Positions 1 through 11,500 of a DNA stretch of 64,000 nt are shown here, piece after piece; within the stretch, counting starts at the first letter, position 1; each line of letters opens with the position of its first letter. Both the position numbers and the translations under genes were made by a program. This DNA comes from Caecitellus pseudoparvulus (lineage: Eukaryota; Bigyra: Bicosoecida). Location: assembly GCA_965644315.1 (NCBI GenBank), contig CBFFRQ010000042.1:496001-560000 (forward strand), given 5' to 3'. The notes under the pieces are model-generated. The model made no database searches. It saw nothing but the letters and a program-made list of their open reading frames with translations, and was not told the DNA's origin.

Positions 1-1332
1 CAGGTGCGTTGCTGGCAGGGGCTGTGGTGTGCGGGGCGTTTCCGCGCCGTGTCCAGACCTGCCCGGCACGACTTGTGCCTTCCCCTTCTGTGACCCCAGG
101 CCTCTAGCAAAAAGTGGGCTGGGTGGCAACGGCGCTTCTGGCCGACATGGATCGGGCTGGCCTTCTTCTTCTCTCTCATCTACTTTGGGCGGCAGGAGGG
201 CCTGGCGCTGATGGTCCTCTGCTCCCAAGCCAAGATCTTCCAGGAACTGGTGAGCATCCAGATCAACTACAACAAGGAGCGCGAGCTGCCCGGCTTTGCG
301 GGTTTCTACTTCTACTGGTTTTTCACCGCGACATTCTGGTTCTATGGGCGGCAAATCCTGCCCCAGCTGGAGTTCAACCCTTGGGTTTTCAACGTCCCCG
401 TGCTGGGGTGGCTGCTGAGGAAGCACAGCGCAGTCGCTTTCGGCCTGTACGTGGCCGGCATCGTCGCGTTCGTTATCTCCCTGCGGAAGCAGAAGATGTT
501 CCAGTACCAGTTCTCCCAGTTTGCGTACTGCCACATGGCCTTGTTCATGGTGGTGTGGAACTCCACGTTCATCGTGGGAAACCTGTATCACGGCCTCATC
601 TGGATGTTCTTGCCAGCGTCCATGGTCATGTGCAACGACATCTGGGCCTACGTCTTTGGCTTCTTCTTCGGTCGCACGCCGTTAGTACCGTACATCAGCC
701 CGAAGAAGACCGTAGAGGGCTTTGCCGGCGCGTTCGTTGCCACCATCATCTGGGCTCTGGGCGTGTGCTGGATCGTGGAGCAGGCCACCTCCTCTTCGGT
801 GGCCCAGATCATGCTGTGCCCCAAGCAAGGCGTCTTCCCCGCCTTTGCCTGGTCCACACCCACCTGCGACGTGACGACGTTGTACGGCGGCATCCACGTC
901 CAGCACCCCCTTCGCACATGGTGGTTCGCACGTGCCGTTCCATGGTGGATGGAGGAGGTGGAGATCTCAGAGATGCAAGCACACGCGGTGGTGATGGCTG
1001 TCCTGGCTTCGTTCATCGCGCCCTTCGGCGGCTTCTTCGCCTCTGGCTTCAAGCGGGCATTCAAGATCAAGGACTTTGACCAGGTCATTCCTGGCCACGG
1101 TGGCATCTTGGACCGCATGGACTGCCAAATCGTCATGGGCTCCCTGGTGTACATGTACTCTTGGCACTTCCTCGGCCTGAGCGCGCCCGCTGTTGACGAG
1201 AGCCACCTCGGTGCACACGGCCCTGCCTTTGCCTCCATCTGGGCACGGGCGGCGGCACTCCCCGAGGAAGGCCAACTGGCACTCTTGCACAAGTTGGCTG
1301 GCACTTTGAACGCCACAGTGTCAGGCGTGTGA
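1..1332 (+). CDS. CDP-diacylglycerol synthase (phosphatidate cytidylyltransferase), 5' end missing
   Basis: Makes CDP-diacylglycerol from phosphatidate and CTP, the entry to phosphatidylinositol, phosphatidylglycerol and cardiolipin synthesis; a polytopic, usually ER, membrane enzyme. The visible last exon runs from 100 (after an intron at 4-99, GTGCGT...CAG) to the TGA at 1330-1332. Bases 1-3 would be the end of the previous exon. The exon opens with a KKWAGWQRRFW block in the position where eukaryotic CDS proteins have it, followed by several hydrophobic helices (APFGGFFASGFKRAFK near the end). The family signature is intact at about 1042-1123: S-x-x-K-R, then K-D, then PGHGGILDRMD, which carries the metal-binding acidic residues. 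The N-terminus lies outside the window. An AATGCA hexamer follows at 1366. The family assignment is firm; the subcellular form is not known. Confidence 0.93.
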
Positions 1333-1365
1333 ACCGCCCGCCGCTGCGGCGCCCACCTTCGTTTC

Positions 1366-1371
1366 AATGCA
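1366..1371 (+). terminator. Putative poly(A) signal AATGCA of the CDP-DAG synthase gene
   Basis: AATGCA lies 34 nt after the stop codon. It is one of a set of such hexamers found just after stops in this window (see findings). Function is inferred from position only. Confidence 0.45.
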
Positions 1372-1471
1372 CCGCTCCACGCACAATTGCTTGGCAGGGT
1401 GATTGCTCGACTTTGGGCCCTCGAGCACAGTGGTGGTCCGCCTGCCCCAGGTAAATGCGGCTGCGCCCAAC

Positions 1472-4400
1472 ATGGCAGCTCAGGAGGCCTGGCAGCGGGT
1501 GGCGCGTTCACTGGCCGAGGCGTCGAAGCCCACGACCTTAGCAGCAGCCCTTCACTCCTTCGCCACCCCTCCACCCTGCTCGCTGGCCGAAGTTCTTCAG
1601 GCAGCGGTGTGCTCCCCGAACTGCAACTTGCTGTGTGAACTCTCCTTATCATGTCCCGAGAGCCGGGGAGCCCTGCGGGCCGTTGTGCGGGGCTCGCCCG
1701 ATCCAGCAGTCCGGCGGGCGGGTGCGGCCATGTTGTTTGCTTGGCTTGCTGCGGAGGCTGCCGAGCCGGGGAACCTGGATAGCATCCCGACGGAAGGCGT
1801 CAACGACCTTCTCAGTGCATTAGTCGGTTCCCTACTGGATATTTGGTCCCAGGTGCGCAAGGACGCTTCCAAGGCATTCTTCACTCTGCTGCCTCAGCTC
1901 CCGTTGGATTGGGTGCGACGAGCGGCCCATGCTCTCCAACGGGTGCTGAGCATGCCCAGTGCGAGTACCCCAGCTGGATCATCGGCATCCGCAGTAGATA
2001 TCGTCTGCTCTGTTCCCCCAGACTGGAGGCAGCTGGAGGGTGCCGTCCTGGCCCTGGCCATGATGGTGAAACGTTTCGATGTCGAAACGCCAGGTGACGC
2101 CAGCGACGCATGGGGCGGCCTGAAGGGCCCAGAACTATGGCAAGCCCGGCGCGAGAAAGGAGCAATTGAGCCAGCACCCACTCTTTGCGCTGGCCTTCCT
2201 TCATGGCTGCTCCCGGCCGGTTTCCTGCAGGCCAGCGTGCTGCCCCTGCTGGCTCACCAACAGAAGACTCTGCGTGACACAGCCGTGCAGCTGACTGCCT
2301 CTGTCGTCGTGAGGTCCCCACCCCCCGTGCACGAGCACGTGCTGCACATCATGCTGAGCACCCTCATCAGCCCACAGTTTGAAGGTCTGCCCGTGCACTC
2401 CATGCCACATCCCGACCAGCTCCTGCCTCCAGCTCACGCAGAGGGTTGTCTGGCCTGCTTGGTCCTTGTGCTCCGACACCGCGGCATGCCTTCCCCTGGA
2501 CCAGAAGACATGGAAACGCCGGGGCTTTGGCAGCGCGTGGGGCGGGTCATCGTTTGGTACGCAGGGCACGCTGCCAGCACTGTGCGGCAGGCTTGCAGCA
2601 GGGTGGCACTACAAGCAGCCCTCGCCCGTGTGCATGGCGGTGGTGCAAACCTGCCCCTGCGCCTGCACCGCGCCCAGTCAGTGCAGCGCGTGCTAGGCGT
2701 CCTAGTGGGCGCTTGGCAGCAGTTAGTGTCTCCGGGCATGAGCCCGGTAGCTGGCGGCGACCCCGGCGCTGCGTTCCTATCCCCTGCTGCGTGGAAGCTG
2801 CGGGAGGGGCTGCTGTTCGGCTACGAGCTCATCGCACACTACCTCATCGAAGACCATGCCAAGGTGGTGGGGCCTTTGTTGGCCCAAGAGGGCAGTGTTG
2901 GCCCTGTCCCAGCCAACGCGGATGGGGACCACAGCTCACCCTGCCTGCCCCAGCACGCGGTGAGGGCCTTTCCGTTCGGCGTGCCAGGGCTATCGTCGGG
3001 ATCTCAGGGAACCAGGCTGCCGTTGAGCCCTCCAAGGTCGCCTGTCCGGGCCTCGTCCAGCGCCTTCAGCACGCCACGGCCCAGCGTCTCGACGCACCGC
3101 CCTGAACCGGCGGGAAAGGCTGCCCCCTCGCCGTGGGCGCCCTACACGCCCACTCTAGACACACCAGGCCCACGCCACAATGTCAGTGGAGGCCAAGAAG
3201 GCGCGCTTGATCCAGCCTGGGTAGCCGATTCCTTTCCACGCGAAGTGCTGCCAAGCTGCGAGGCGGGCGAGCTTGAGAGCGAGGCAGCGGGGTGCACTGC
3301 CGGGTACCATGGGCCGCTTCCCGTGCCAGTCTGTATCTTGAGTGCCATGAGCGCCTCCCCGGCGTTCCAGACAGCCCTGAGACACTTGGTGCGGCACCTG
3401 CAGCTGTGCGTGGACTGCCCTGTGTTTGAGCTGCGCCGCATGGGGGAGCAGCTGCTGCCGCTCATCGTGGACATCTTGTTGTGGGCTGCACCTCGCCTTC
3501 TCATGGAACTTGCTTCCACCTTGGGCTTGGCCATTCCCCTGCGCATTGCCGATCCAGTGCTTACAGTTGGGCGGCTGCTGAACTCGGCCTGCCGCCGCGC
3601 TGCATCTGTGCGGCAGCGGCTTCAAGAGAGCCTCGCAACTCCCCGGCCCCTGGTAGCTGCTGACCTGTACGTGGCGGCATGTTTGTCCCATGCCCTCGGT
3701 GCTCTGAGCTCTGTTGGCGTGAGGGCTGCCTGTGCCGGCCTCGCGGTGCGGGCGCCCACCGACAAGTGTCTCGCCTTGGGACTGGACACACTCAGCTTCG
3801 TGTTCTGGCTGGACCTACCCCAGCGCGATGCGCCGCCACCTGCCTGGGCCCTCGCGCTGCCACTGCATGTGACTCTGGAGCGTCTGTGCAAGGTCATGCG
3901 CTTGGGCAGTGTGCTGCAGGGGCTGGGCTTGCCTGGCAGTCCGGTTCACGCACAGCAGGCGGTGCGTTGCCTCATCGCCCGTGCTGCCTCCCTCCGTGGC
4001 CAGGTCGACCCTTCTTCGCCACTGCCCATGCGTCCCTCAACCAGCGTCTCGGCCTTGCAGCACCTCTTTTCCAGACGCATGCTGCCTGCCTGGTATGAGG
4101 CTGCCTGTGCAGGTGGCCAGGTGGCCACACTTCAAGTTGGCGGAGCCGCCCTGCGCACTGCAGAAGCTGCCCAGACGCCCTCCTTAGTGTACACCACACT
4201 GCTGCCAGCCCAAAGTCAAGCCAGTGCCGTACCAGCTGACTTGTCGACGGGTGCAGAGGCAGTGCTGGTGTCTGGCTGTGCGGCGCAGCGGTCTGCAGGG
4301 AAGCAGCCGCTTGCCCCAGCTGCAGCGGGAGAGGGTGACGCGCAGACGGGAGAGATCCTGGTGCGGCATCAAGGCACCCTGCCCTGTCCTCCCCAGTCAA

Positions 4401-5962
4401 CTGACTTTATGAGACTCCCAGCGGCTGCTGCGGCCACCCCCCACGCGTCCGCTGCCTCTGCCAGCTCCGCCATGGACGCAAACACACCACTGCGCGCTCA
4501 CCGAGCATCTTCCATACTGTCCGTGTCCACTTCAAACACTGGCGAGGAGGAGGATAGGCCCCTGTCCCCCGCCGCCGTCTCACCGCCCTCTGCTCCGCCA
4601 CCGCAGGCTCAGACACCCACGTCGCAGCCACCCCCACCCGCACCGACACTCACAGTGCTACCACCATCTGCCCCTCAGCCATTCTCCATCCCGTTGAGCC
4701 CCGCTGTGGAAGTAGTCGCAGCACGCAGCAGCGAGGCCATGACCAGGGCACGCCAAGCAGCGGTGCTGCTGGACGGCGCCGCCACCGCTGCGCTGCAGAG
4801 CCTCGTGTTGGCTTCTGACCACACCCGCCTGCTGTCCACTGCGGAAGCGTGCCTGCTCGCGCAGCTTGCAGCCACAGCAGCCCTGCGCATCCAGCATCAG
4901 CAGCTGGGCTGCGATGCCTGGGAGCTGGCAGCCGCCTGCCTGCACGAGCTGCAAGCGCGAGTGACAGAGGGGGGAGGCGAGCTCGGGCCCGCTGCGCGTG
5001 CTCCGACATCTTGGGGCCGCCAGCAAGTGCTGCAGGTGTACAGTGTTGCAGTGGCTGTGCCGCACAGCCCGCTGGCCCACGCGCAGCCTGGCTCGCTGCA
5101 GGCTTGCCTCCTGGACACTTGTGCCGTAGTGGTGGTAGCTGCGGTGGCCACCTTGGCCCCTAGCACACCCCTGGAGGTGCCAGACAGCCCCCCCCTCTCT
5201 CTGGCCTTCCTAGCACCAGCGCCTGTGGGCTGGCGGCGCAAAGATCTGCGCGTGCTGCAGGCAGTGCTGGCCGCTGGACTGGCTGGCGTTCGGGCCGCGA
5301 CTGCCCTGTCTGGCAGCCACCCGGGGGGGTTGGCAGGTACACTAGCGCATCTGCTGCAAGGCGCTGTGCAGATCCGCCTGGAAGAGTGTGACTCGGCAGT
5401 GCAAGGTTCCCCGGCTCTTCCAGGGCGCACTGCCACACCACCACCTGGCGTAGATGAGCTGCCAGGGGTGGCGGTGACGGTGGAACCCAGCCTGTGGAGG
5501 GGGCGTGGGGGTGGTTCCGACACCTTTCATGCCTCCAGACACTTGCTGGCGCTTGCTGCAGCATCCCACGGTGTGCAGGGAGTCCATGGCGAGGACGCAG
5601 GTGCGGACGCGGGTGAGCTGCGGGCGGCCAGCATGTCGTCCACAGGCGGCCGCGACGTGTCCATTGCCTCGGCAAACTCGACTGGGAAGTGCCAGACAGG
5701 TGCGGCGCAGGTGGAGCGGCCAGAAGTGGTGGCCCCCTCCCCTGTGCAGGAGCGTGACTCTGATGGGGGAGGGGAATGGGATGACTGGGATGACTGGGAC
5801 GAGGCTAGCTCGCACTCCAGCGGGCTGTCCCCCAGTGTCACGGGCTCAGAGCTGCGCGCCGACAGTTTGCCACTGCAGTCGATGACGGGCCATGCCGAGT
5901 GCTTGGCTGAGGCGGCTGCTGCTCTCGCCGGCCTGCTCGCAGGAGGATCTGCCGCCGAGTAG
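1472..5962 (+). CDS. Large helical-repeat (HEAT/ARM-like) protein, function unknown
   Basis: Uninterrupted 1496-codon reading frame. I use the ATG at 1472 (MAAQEAWQRV) because the earlier in-frame ATG at 1403 is followed by a stretch unlike the rest and by a GGTAAATG that resembles a splice donor. The N-terminal ~500 residues and the region around codons 630-900 are rich in amphipathic helices of HEAT/ARM character (for example LLDIWSQVRKDASKAFF and FLQASVLPLLAHQQKTL). Between them, and again around codons 960-1080, are long Ser/Pro-rich stretches that look disordered. Near the C-terminus (about 5776-5805) is a tryptophan-aspartate run, EWDDWDDWDE, of the kind seen in some trafficking and coat-associated proteins. 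I cannot name the family. Unspliced introns inside the frame cannot be excluded. No AATGCA follows the stop. Confidence 0.75.
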   Translation: MAAQEAWQRVARSLAEASKPTTLAAALHSFATPPPCSLAEVLQAAVCSPNCNLLCELSLSCPESRGALRAVVRGSPDPAVRRAGAAMLFAWLAAEAAEPGNLDSIPTEGVNDLLSALVGSLLDIWSQVRKDASKAFFTLLPQLPLDWVRRAAHALQRVLSMPSASTPAGSSASAVDIVCSVPPDWRQLEGAVLALAMMVKRFDVETPGDASDAWGGLKGPELWQARREKGAIEPAPTLCAGLPSWLLPAGFLQASVLPLLAHQQKTLRDTAVQLTASVVVRSPPPVHEHVLHIMLSTLISPQFEGLPVHSMPHPDQLLPPAHAEGCLACLVLVLRHRGMPSPGPEDMETPGLWQRVGRVIVWYAGHAASTVRQACSRVALQAALARVHGGGANLPLRLHRAQSVQRVLGVLVGAWQQLVSPGMSPVAGGDPGAAFLSPAAWKLREGLLFGYELIAHYLIEDHAKVVGPLLAQEGSVGPVPANADGDHSSPCLPQHAVRAFPFGVPGLSSGSQGTRLPLSPPRSPVRASSSAFSTPRPSVSTHRPEPAGKAAPSPWAPYTPTLDTPGPRHNVSGGQEGALDPAWVADSFPREVLPSCEAGELESEAAGCTAGYHGPLPVPVCILSAMSASPAFQTALRHLVRHLQLCVDCPVFELRRMGEQLLPLIVDILLWAAPRLLMELASTLGLAIPLRIADPVLTVGRLLNSACRRAASVRQRLQESLATPRPLVAADLYVAACLSHALGALSSVGVRAACAGLAVRAPTDKCLALGLDTLSFVFWLDLPQRDAPPPAWALALPLHVTLERLCKVMRLGSVLQGLGLPGSPVHAQQAVRCLIARAASLRGQVDPSSPLPMRPSTSVSALQHLFSRRMLPAWYEAACAGGQVATLQVGGAALRTAEAAQTPSLVYTTLLPAQSQASAVPADLSTGAEAVLVSGCAAQRSAGKQPLAPAAAGEGDAQTGEILVRHQGTLPCPPQSTDFMRLPAAAAATPHASAASASSAMDANTPLRAHRASSILSVSTSNTGEEEDRPLSPAAVSPPSAPPPQAQTPTSQPPPPAPTLTVLPPSAPQPFSIPLSPAVEVVAARSSEAMTRARQAAVLLDGAATAALQSLVLASDHTRLLSTAEACLLAQLAATAALRIQHQQLGCDAWELAAACLHELQARVTEGGGELGPAARAPTSWGRQQVLQVYSVAVAVPHSPLAHAQPGSLQACLLDTCAVVVVAAVATLAPSTPLEVPDSPPLSLAFLAPAPVGWRRKDLRVLQAVLAAGLAGVRAATALSGSHPGGLAGTLAHLLQGAVQIRLEECDSAVQGSPALPGRTATPPPGVDELPGVAVTVEPSLWRGRGGGSDTFHASRHLLALAAASHGVQGVHGEDAGADAGELRAASMSSTGGRDVSIASANSTGKCQTGAAQVERPEVVAPSPVQERDSDGGGEWDDWDDWDEASSHSSGLSPSVTGSELRADSLPLQSMTGHAECLAEAAAALAGLLAGGSAAE

Positions 5963-6207
5963 GCGTGCTTGTGCCCCCCCTCCCGCACATTGATTCAGCA
6001 GCTCTGCCCTCAGCGTTGCTCACGAATACAAACTCTAAACCACACAAAAATTCCTCATTGGCGCACACAGGGCGACGCTGCACTCCCTGCCGCCAGCGGT
6101 GAGCAGCCGCATTCAGGCGCGCTCCTGGGTGGCTTCCAGCACGCACGCGGATCCGCCAGCAACGCCTGGTGTCAGCGAGCTTGTTTCAAGCGTGAAGGCA
6201 AGCAAGC

Positions 6208-8315
6208 ATGGCGGACGCTCCCAAGAAAAAGGTGCTGAAGAAGTTCTTTGGTGGGAAGAAGAAGGGAAGCAAGAAGAAGGCCAAAGTAGAAGAGTGAGTG
6301 TGTGGCCTTCTGCGGCGTGCTGACGCTGCAGCTTCACGGGGTGTCCCCCTCCCCCCACAGGCCTGCCGATGATGGCATGGACGCTTGGAAAAACGTACCT
6401 GATGTGGCACCCATGGGTGTTGCCCCGAAGCCTGCCGTTGCAGTGGGTGCTCTGGAGTGAGTGCGGTTGGAGGTGCTGTGTGCATTCAAAATCCGCACCT
6501 CCACTTTTCCGCCTTGCTCAGCCATGATGATGGCCCTGCCGTGGTCAGCGCGAAGCAGCTCGTGGACACAGAGATCGCATCGTGAGTGGCTCCCTAGCCA
6601 GCTTGCCTCTGCCACGCCTGGCCCCGTTGGACTCGCTTCACCGCTTGGTCGTTCGTGCCGACTTTGTGAGCAGGGCAGCTCTGGAGGAGGCGCGCAAGAA
6701 CGCCAAGAAGCGCGAGCTACTGGGCGACGAGATGCAGACAGGAGAGGTAGCACCGAAGGAGGAAACGCTGATGGAGCGTATCGCACGCCGTCGTCGCGAA
6801 GCAGCTACGGCTGGCCTGCGGGATGAGACCAACTTCCCCAGCCTTGGCGGCGCCAAGGCCAGCCGAAAGCCGGCTAGCTCCAGCAGCAAGGCATCTCCAT
6901 GGGATTTGTCAAAGGTGGAGATTGCAGAGGAAGAGCTGGAGGCAGCTCGGGCACCCAAGCTCGAGGGTGAAGGCGACACTGGGCTGGGCCTGAAGGCCAC
7001 GCTCTTGCCCGGCACCAAACCCATCGAGACGTCCGAGGAACTGGACAGTGCATTGAAGGCAATCGCAGGGGTGAGTGACCTTGTTCATCGCTGCGTCTTG
7101 TCACACGCGTCGTTTTATCGGAGGTGGGGTGCAGCTCCCACCCCCCCTCCTTCATGCCGGCGCCAGAAGAACTGTCACCGCCCCGCACACGGCTGCTCCG
7201 CGGGCAGGCGCGCCCCCCCAGGCGTTTTGCTAGGGGGATGACGTGTCTGTCCTGGCTTGGGTAGCTCGCTGCCGGTGGCTGCGTGCGGGGCGGTTTCGTG
7301 GCTGTAATTAGCGGGCCTGCCCTGTCCCTGGCTTCCCCCGTCAGTCCTTGCCTCCACACCCCTCTCCCCCCCCCTGTCACAGGACTACGCCATGATGCAA
7401 AGCGCAGACAGCCTGTGCACGTCTCTTGCCGAGTTGGCGCCCGTCGCCGAGCTGGGCGGCCTGCGCGCACGCGCCTTCATCCTCATCAACTTCCTGCACG
7501 ACAGCGTGGCGGAAGACTGGGAGGAAAAGGAAGTTAAGGCGGTGGAGGCAGGGCTGCTGGCCTTGCTGGAGCGCCAGGTCGTGGACCGTGAAGGCATTCG
7601 GGAGGCCTTCACGTCCGCCATGACCGGTTGGTTCGACGACACGATCAAAGACTTCCCTCACCTGCCCAAGCGCGTGAAGGACATCACGCAGGGCCTTGTC
7701 CTTAAGCGCGTCATCCGAGCATCACAGTTGCCGAAGAAAGTCGTTGATGCCTGCGTGCCGCGTGTGAACCGCCTGGTGGAGGAAGAGGCGGCCAAGGACA
7801 GGGGCGAGGAGCCACCCTCCGCCATGGCAGCCCCAGTGTCAGCCTCCTCAGCTGCTCCTCGTGTGTCTGCAGGCCCCCCTCGAATCAGCGCACTGGCATC
7901 CCTGGGCAGCTTTCTGGAGGAGGCGGCGAAGGAGCGGAAAGGGGATGTGGAGGCGCCGACAGCTGCGAAAGCCGCAAGCGGCCCGGCGGTCTCCGCGCCT
8001 GCTGCCGCCTCAGCTGAGAGCGCGGCAGCTTCTGCCGCTCCCGCTGCAGGTGGCGTTGGCGATGAGGCCGAGGCGGATGGCTTGGATGACTTGTACGCAG
8101 AGGCATCCAAAAAGAAGGGCAAGAAGGGCAAGAAGGTCAAAAAGAAGAAGAAGGGCGCTGACTTCGCCCTGGAAGGCGAAGGCGAAGAGGAGACTGTCGC
8201 CGCCCCAGCTGTGCCCGTTGTGGAAGTGCAGGCTGATGCTGCTGCCGAGCTGGAAGACCTCTATGCTGCAGCTGGCAAGAAAAAGGCCAAGAAGGCCAAG
8301 AAGAAGTCTGCGTAG
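6208..8315 (+). CDS. Lysine-rich, possibly MA3-like protein in five exons, function unknown
   Basis: Exons 6208-6293, 6361-6456, 6522-6581, 6674-7070 and 7383-8315 join in frame with GT-AG introns (three donors are GTGAGT after a split GA or TC codon) to give about 523 residues. The N-terminus is basic (MADAPKKKVLKKFF then KKKGSKKKAK), followed by short acidic/tryptophan segments (MDAWKNVPDV), a DETNFPSLG motif like that in RNA-associated adaptor proteins, and a helical region encoded by the last exon (RARAFILINFL ... IKDFPHLPKRVKDI) that resembles half of an MA3/MIF4G-type helical domain. The C-terminus has two lysine blocks of KKGKKGKK and KKKAKKAKK type separated by Ala/Glu-rich linkers. 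Composition suggests a ribosome- or mRNA-associated protein, but this is inference. The 312-nt intron at 7071-7382 is among the longest in the window and shows nothing else. Confidence 0.75.
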
Positions 8316-8321
8316 GCTTGA

Positions 8322-8327
8322 AATGCA
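8322..8327 (+). terminator. Putative poly(A) signal AATGCA
   Basis: AATGCA begins 7 nt after the TAG at 8313-8315. Confidence 0.45.
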
Positions 8328-8542
8328 GCGTTGTCTCTGGCTTTGGGCCCCCTACTTGTTTGGAGTGGAAGGCCCCCGTCCTGCGAGGGGGCCTGGTGGA
8401 ACAAACCCAACAGCTCGAGCTGAATGTGAGGAAGTCACTGGGTCCCCCCCTCGGTCTTTCCATTGGCCAACTCGCCAGATCAGAGGAGCCTGCTTATTTG
8501 TGGGAAGCGTGTAACGCCGGCGAAACACCTGCCGTTGCCGGC

Positions 8543-11500
8543 ATGTCGACTACCCCGACCCAAGAGCAGCTTGTGCACCACTTGTGGAATGCAACACAGA
8601 GTGCAAATGCCTCTGTGCAACGGGAATCAAATGCCTTTATGAAGGCAGCCTTGGAACGGGCGGACATCTGGCCCGTTCTGCTGACGACGCTGCAGACAGT
8701 GGTCAGTGCCCCAGACGCCCGCAGCCCGACTCTGGGTTTCCTCATCGCAAACAGTCTTCTAACCAAGGTGAGACCCAAGTCCTATCTCCATGTGTGCATC
8801 TGTGCCCCCACCTCTTCTCTCTGCTACATCCTGCTTCCCTGCCCCTCATCAGACGCGCCGAGACTGGGCGCAGCTCACCGTCGCCGACCGCCAGGCTGCC
8901 AGCACGTGCATGGCAGAGTGCTTGGCTGCGCTGCCATCTGGTCACGACAAGATGCACGAGCGCCTGGCCGCTTGTGTGGCTCGGGCGGCATCCTACGGCT
9001 CAGTGCAAGACATGCAGGCGTTCTTGCAGCGGCACCTGGCGCTGGCGTCGGCAGGAGTCACGGGACTGCGTGTGGTGGCCGAGTTCACGCTGGAGACGCT
9101 GGAGCAGGCACACCCGAGATCGGGCGACGCAAAAGCGGCCCTGAACGGAGTGGCAGAGGCGGTGCTGGCAGGCATCCGGAGCTGTCTTGGCAGTGAGGAC
9201 CTTTCACGAAACCAGGCCCTGCTGGCACTGGCCTTGCTCAAGGGGTTGGTGGCCGCTGGCACTTGCCTGGGGGCGGTGCACGCCGCTGACAGTGCGCTTC
9301 TCCCTGCTTTTGTGCGGCTGCTCCCCAGCTCATTGGGTGGCCCATGCAGCTCCACCCTGTGCGGTGTGCTGGAGCCACTGTCGAACCGCTTCTGTGGGCG
9401 TGAGGACGGTTTACTGCGGTTATCGGCTGCCCCTGCAGTCCAGGCAGTGGCTGCCCAGTGTTGCAGTCTGCGAGAATCCTTCCTCTCCAGCCTAGCCAGC
9501 GATGACACCGACACGGCCCGCCACATCCTGCCGGTTGTCGTGTCGGTGGTGGCAGCTGGCCTTGCATCCTGGCAGCAGGTCCGCCGGGCGGCAGACCACC
9601 AGAGACAGGCCAGCGCAGGTCTGCAGGTGCCTTCGACTCCGGCATTTCGAGAGGGGCTCGAGCCTGCCGCTTGGATAGGGGGCTCCGCCGTGGGGCAGGG
9701 CGGAGCGGGCGCCACAAGTGAGGCCACGCCGGCCCGCAGTTGCCACCATGTTGAAGGGCTCCTGGGCATGCTGCTGGCCGCGACAGAGGGCCCAGACATC
9801 CGCTGTCGAGCTTTGGCTGCAGATGCATGGATGTGCATGGGCCAGGCACACCCGACATTGGAGGGGGTGCCGTGGTATGGGGCAGAGCTGCTGCACCGTT
9901 TGCTGGCATCCACGCTGCGGGGTGTAGCGTTTCCTGCTGCCTTTTCCTCTTGGGAGGAGGAAGCCACCATGGATGAAGATGCTTTTCACCAGTACCGTGA
10001 GCAGCAAGCAGTGGAGGTCTTGGAAGTGGTGTGGCAGGGGGTGGGCCCCTCGCCGTACTGCGACTCCATCACCGACCTCCTCGCTCGCAGCAACACTGCC
10101 GGTGCCACGTGGCAAGATGCTGAGGTCGCATTTTTTGCCCTCAGAGCGGTGCACCTGCAAGTCAAGAGTGCCTTGCGAGCCGCCAGGACAGCAGAGCGCA
10201 CACACCTGCCAGTTGGTACAGAGAGTGGTGTGGTGCCCTCCATCGACGCTGCGTTGGCAGCTGCGCTTCGCGGGCTCTCACCCGAGATCGCTGCCCAGTG
10301 GACCTGGCCGCTGTCAGTTGCTGCAGCCAAAACTGCAGCTGTATATGCACCGTGGCTGAGTGCGCACCAGCAGTTCATTGGGGCCGTAGGGCAGTTTGCA
10401 CTGGCTGCGCTGCACATTGAGCAAGTTGCCCTGCCTGCCTCTCAGGCTCTGTTGGGGCTGTGCGTGCGCTGCGGCAAGGCGTTGGCGACAGCTGACTCAC
10501 TCCAAGCCTTGGCAGGAGGCGTGCTCACCTGCTTACATCACTCGGCGGGCGACTTAGAGAGCAGCTCCAACGTGCTGACAGGCATCTTGCGCGTTCTGGC
10601 GCATGTCAGTGCTGCAGAGGCGTGTGGAACCCTTCGACAGCTGCTGGGCAGCTTGATCAGTCAGGTGAAGGGGGCCATTGATGCCTTGTCATCTCCTCCC
10701 ACTGCGCCGCAGGTGGCGGCCGTGCACGACGCCGTGCAGCTTGCTGCAGTTGCAGTGCGCTTCAGTGGCAGCATGCAGCGAGCAGAGGCCGCCCAGCTGG
10801 AGGCATTGGACATTGCTGTTGAAGGCAGCAGCAGCATCATCCACTGCATCATTTCCTTATCCTTAACTGAGGCCATGCTGCCCGTGGCACAAGCATGTGC
10901 AGAGCTGCTCGCCGCTGTCCTGGCGGCGGCAGGTGGCCGTCGCGCTGACACTTTGCCCCTCATCTTGCAGTGCGTCGCGCGGCTTTACGAAGGTGTGCGG
11001 GCGCCAGAGTCTGTGCAAGTGCTGAGTAACTGCCTGGAGTACTACGCCAGTGGTTCCATCGCTGCAGGGCAAGGCAGTCTCGACGCAGCCACCCAAACAG
11101 AAGCTGACGCGCTGCTTGCACGCAACGTTCAAGCTGTGCTGCAGCACGGCCTGTCTCAGACGGAAGCCACTGTGGATGTGGGGCCATTGTTTGAGTTGGG
11201 CAGCGAGTGCTTGCGGTGGCACCCGGAGGCGCTCCTGGGCTCCGAGCCAGTGACAAGTGCACTGTATGCAGCTGCAGCGGGAGTCATTGGCGGGGCCTCA
11301 GTGGCCCCTCGAGGGGTCCGTTCAGCAATTGCCTTTACGAGAGACTTGGTGAGAGTTCCCAGTTCTGCAGGTGCGTCTGGGCAGCGAGCCAGGGTCGCGC
11401 AGTGCCTGGCAGCATGCAGAGGCAGCGTACTCAAGGCTGTGGACGCAGCTGGGCGTGCAGTACTTGTGGCACTGCTGAGTGGCGTGCTGGTGGGCGGAGA

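Noticed and set aside
114-1079. 321-codon plus frame overlapping CDP-DAG synthase
   Set aside because: Arg/His-rich alternate frame; the CDP-DAG synthase signature lies in the other frame.
1403-1471. Upstream start of the helical-repeat gene
   Set aside because: Contains a donor-like GGTAAATG and composition unlike the rest; the ATG at 1472 is preferred, though not proven.
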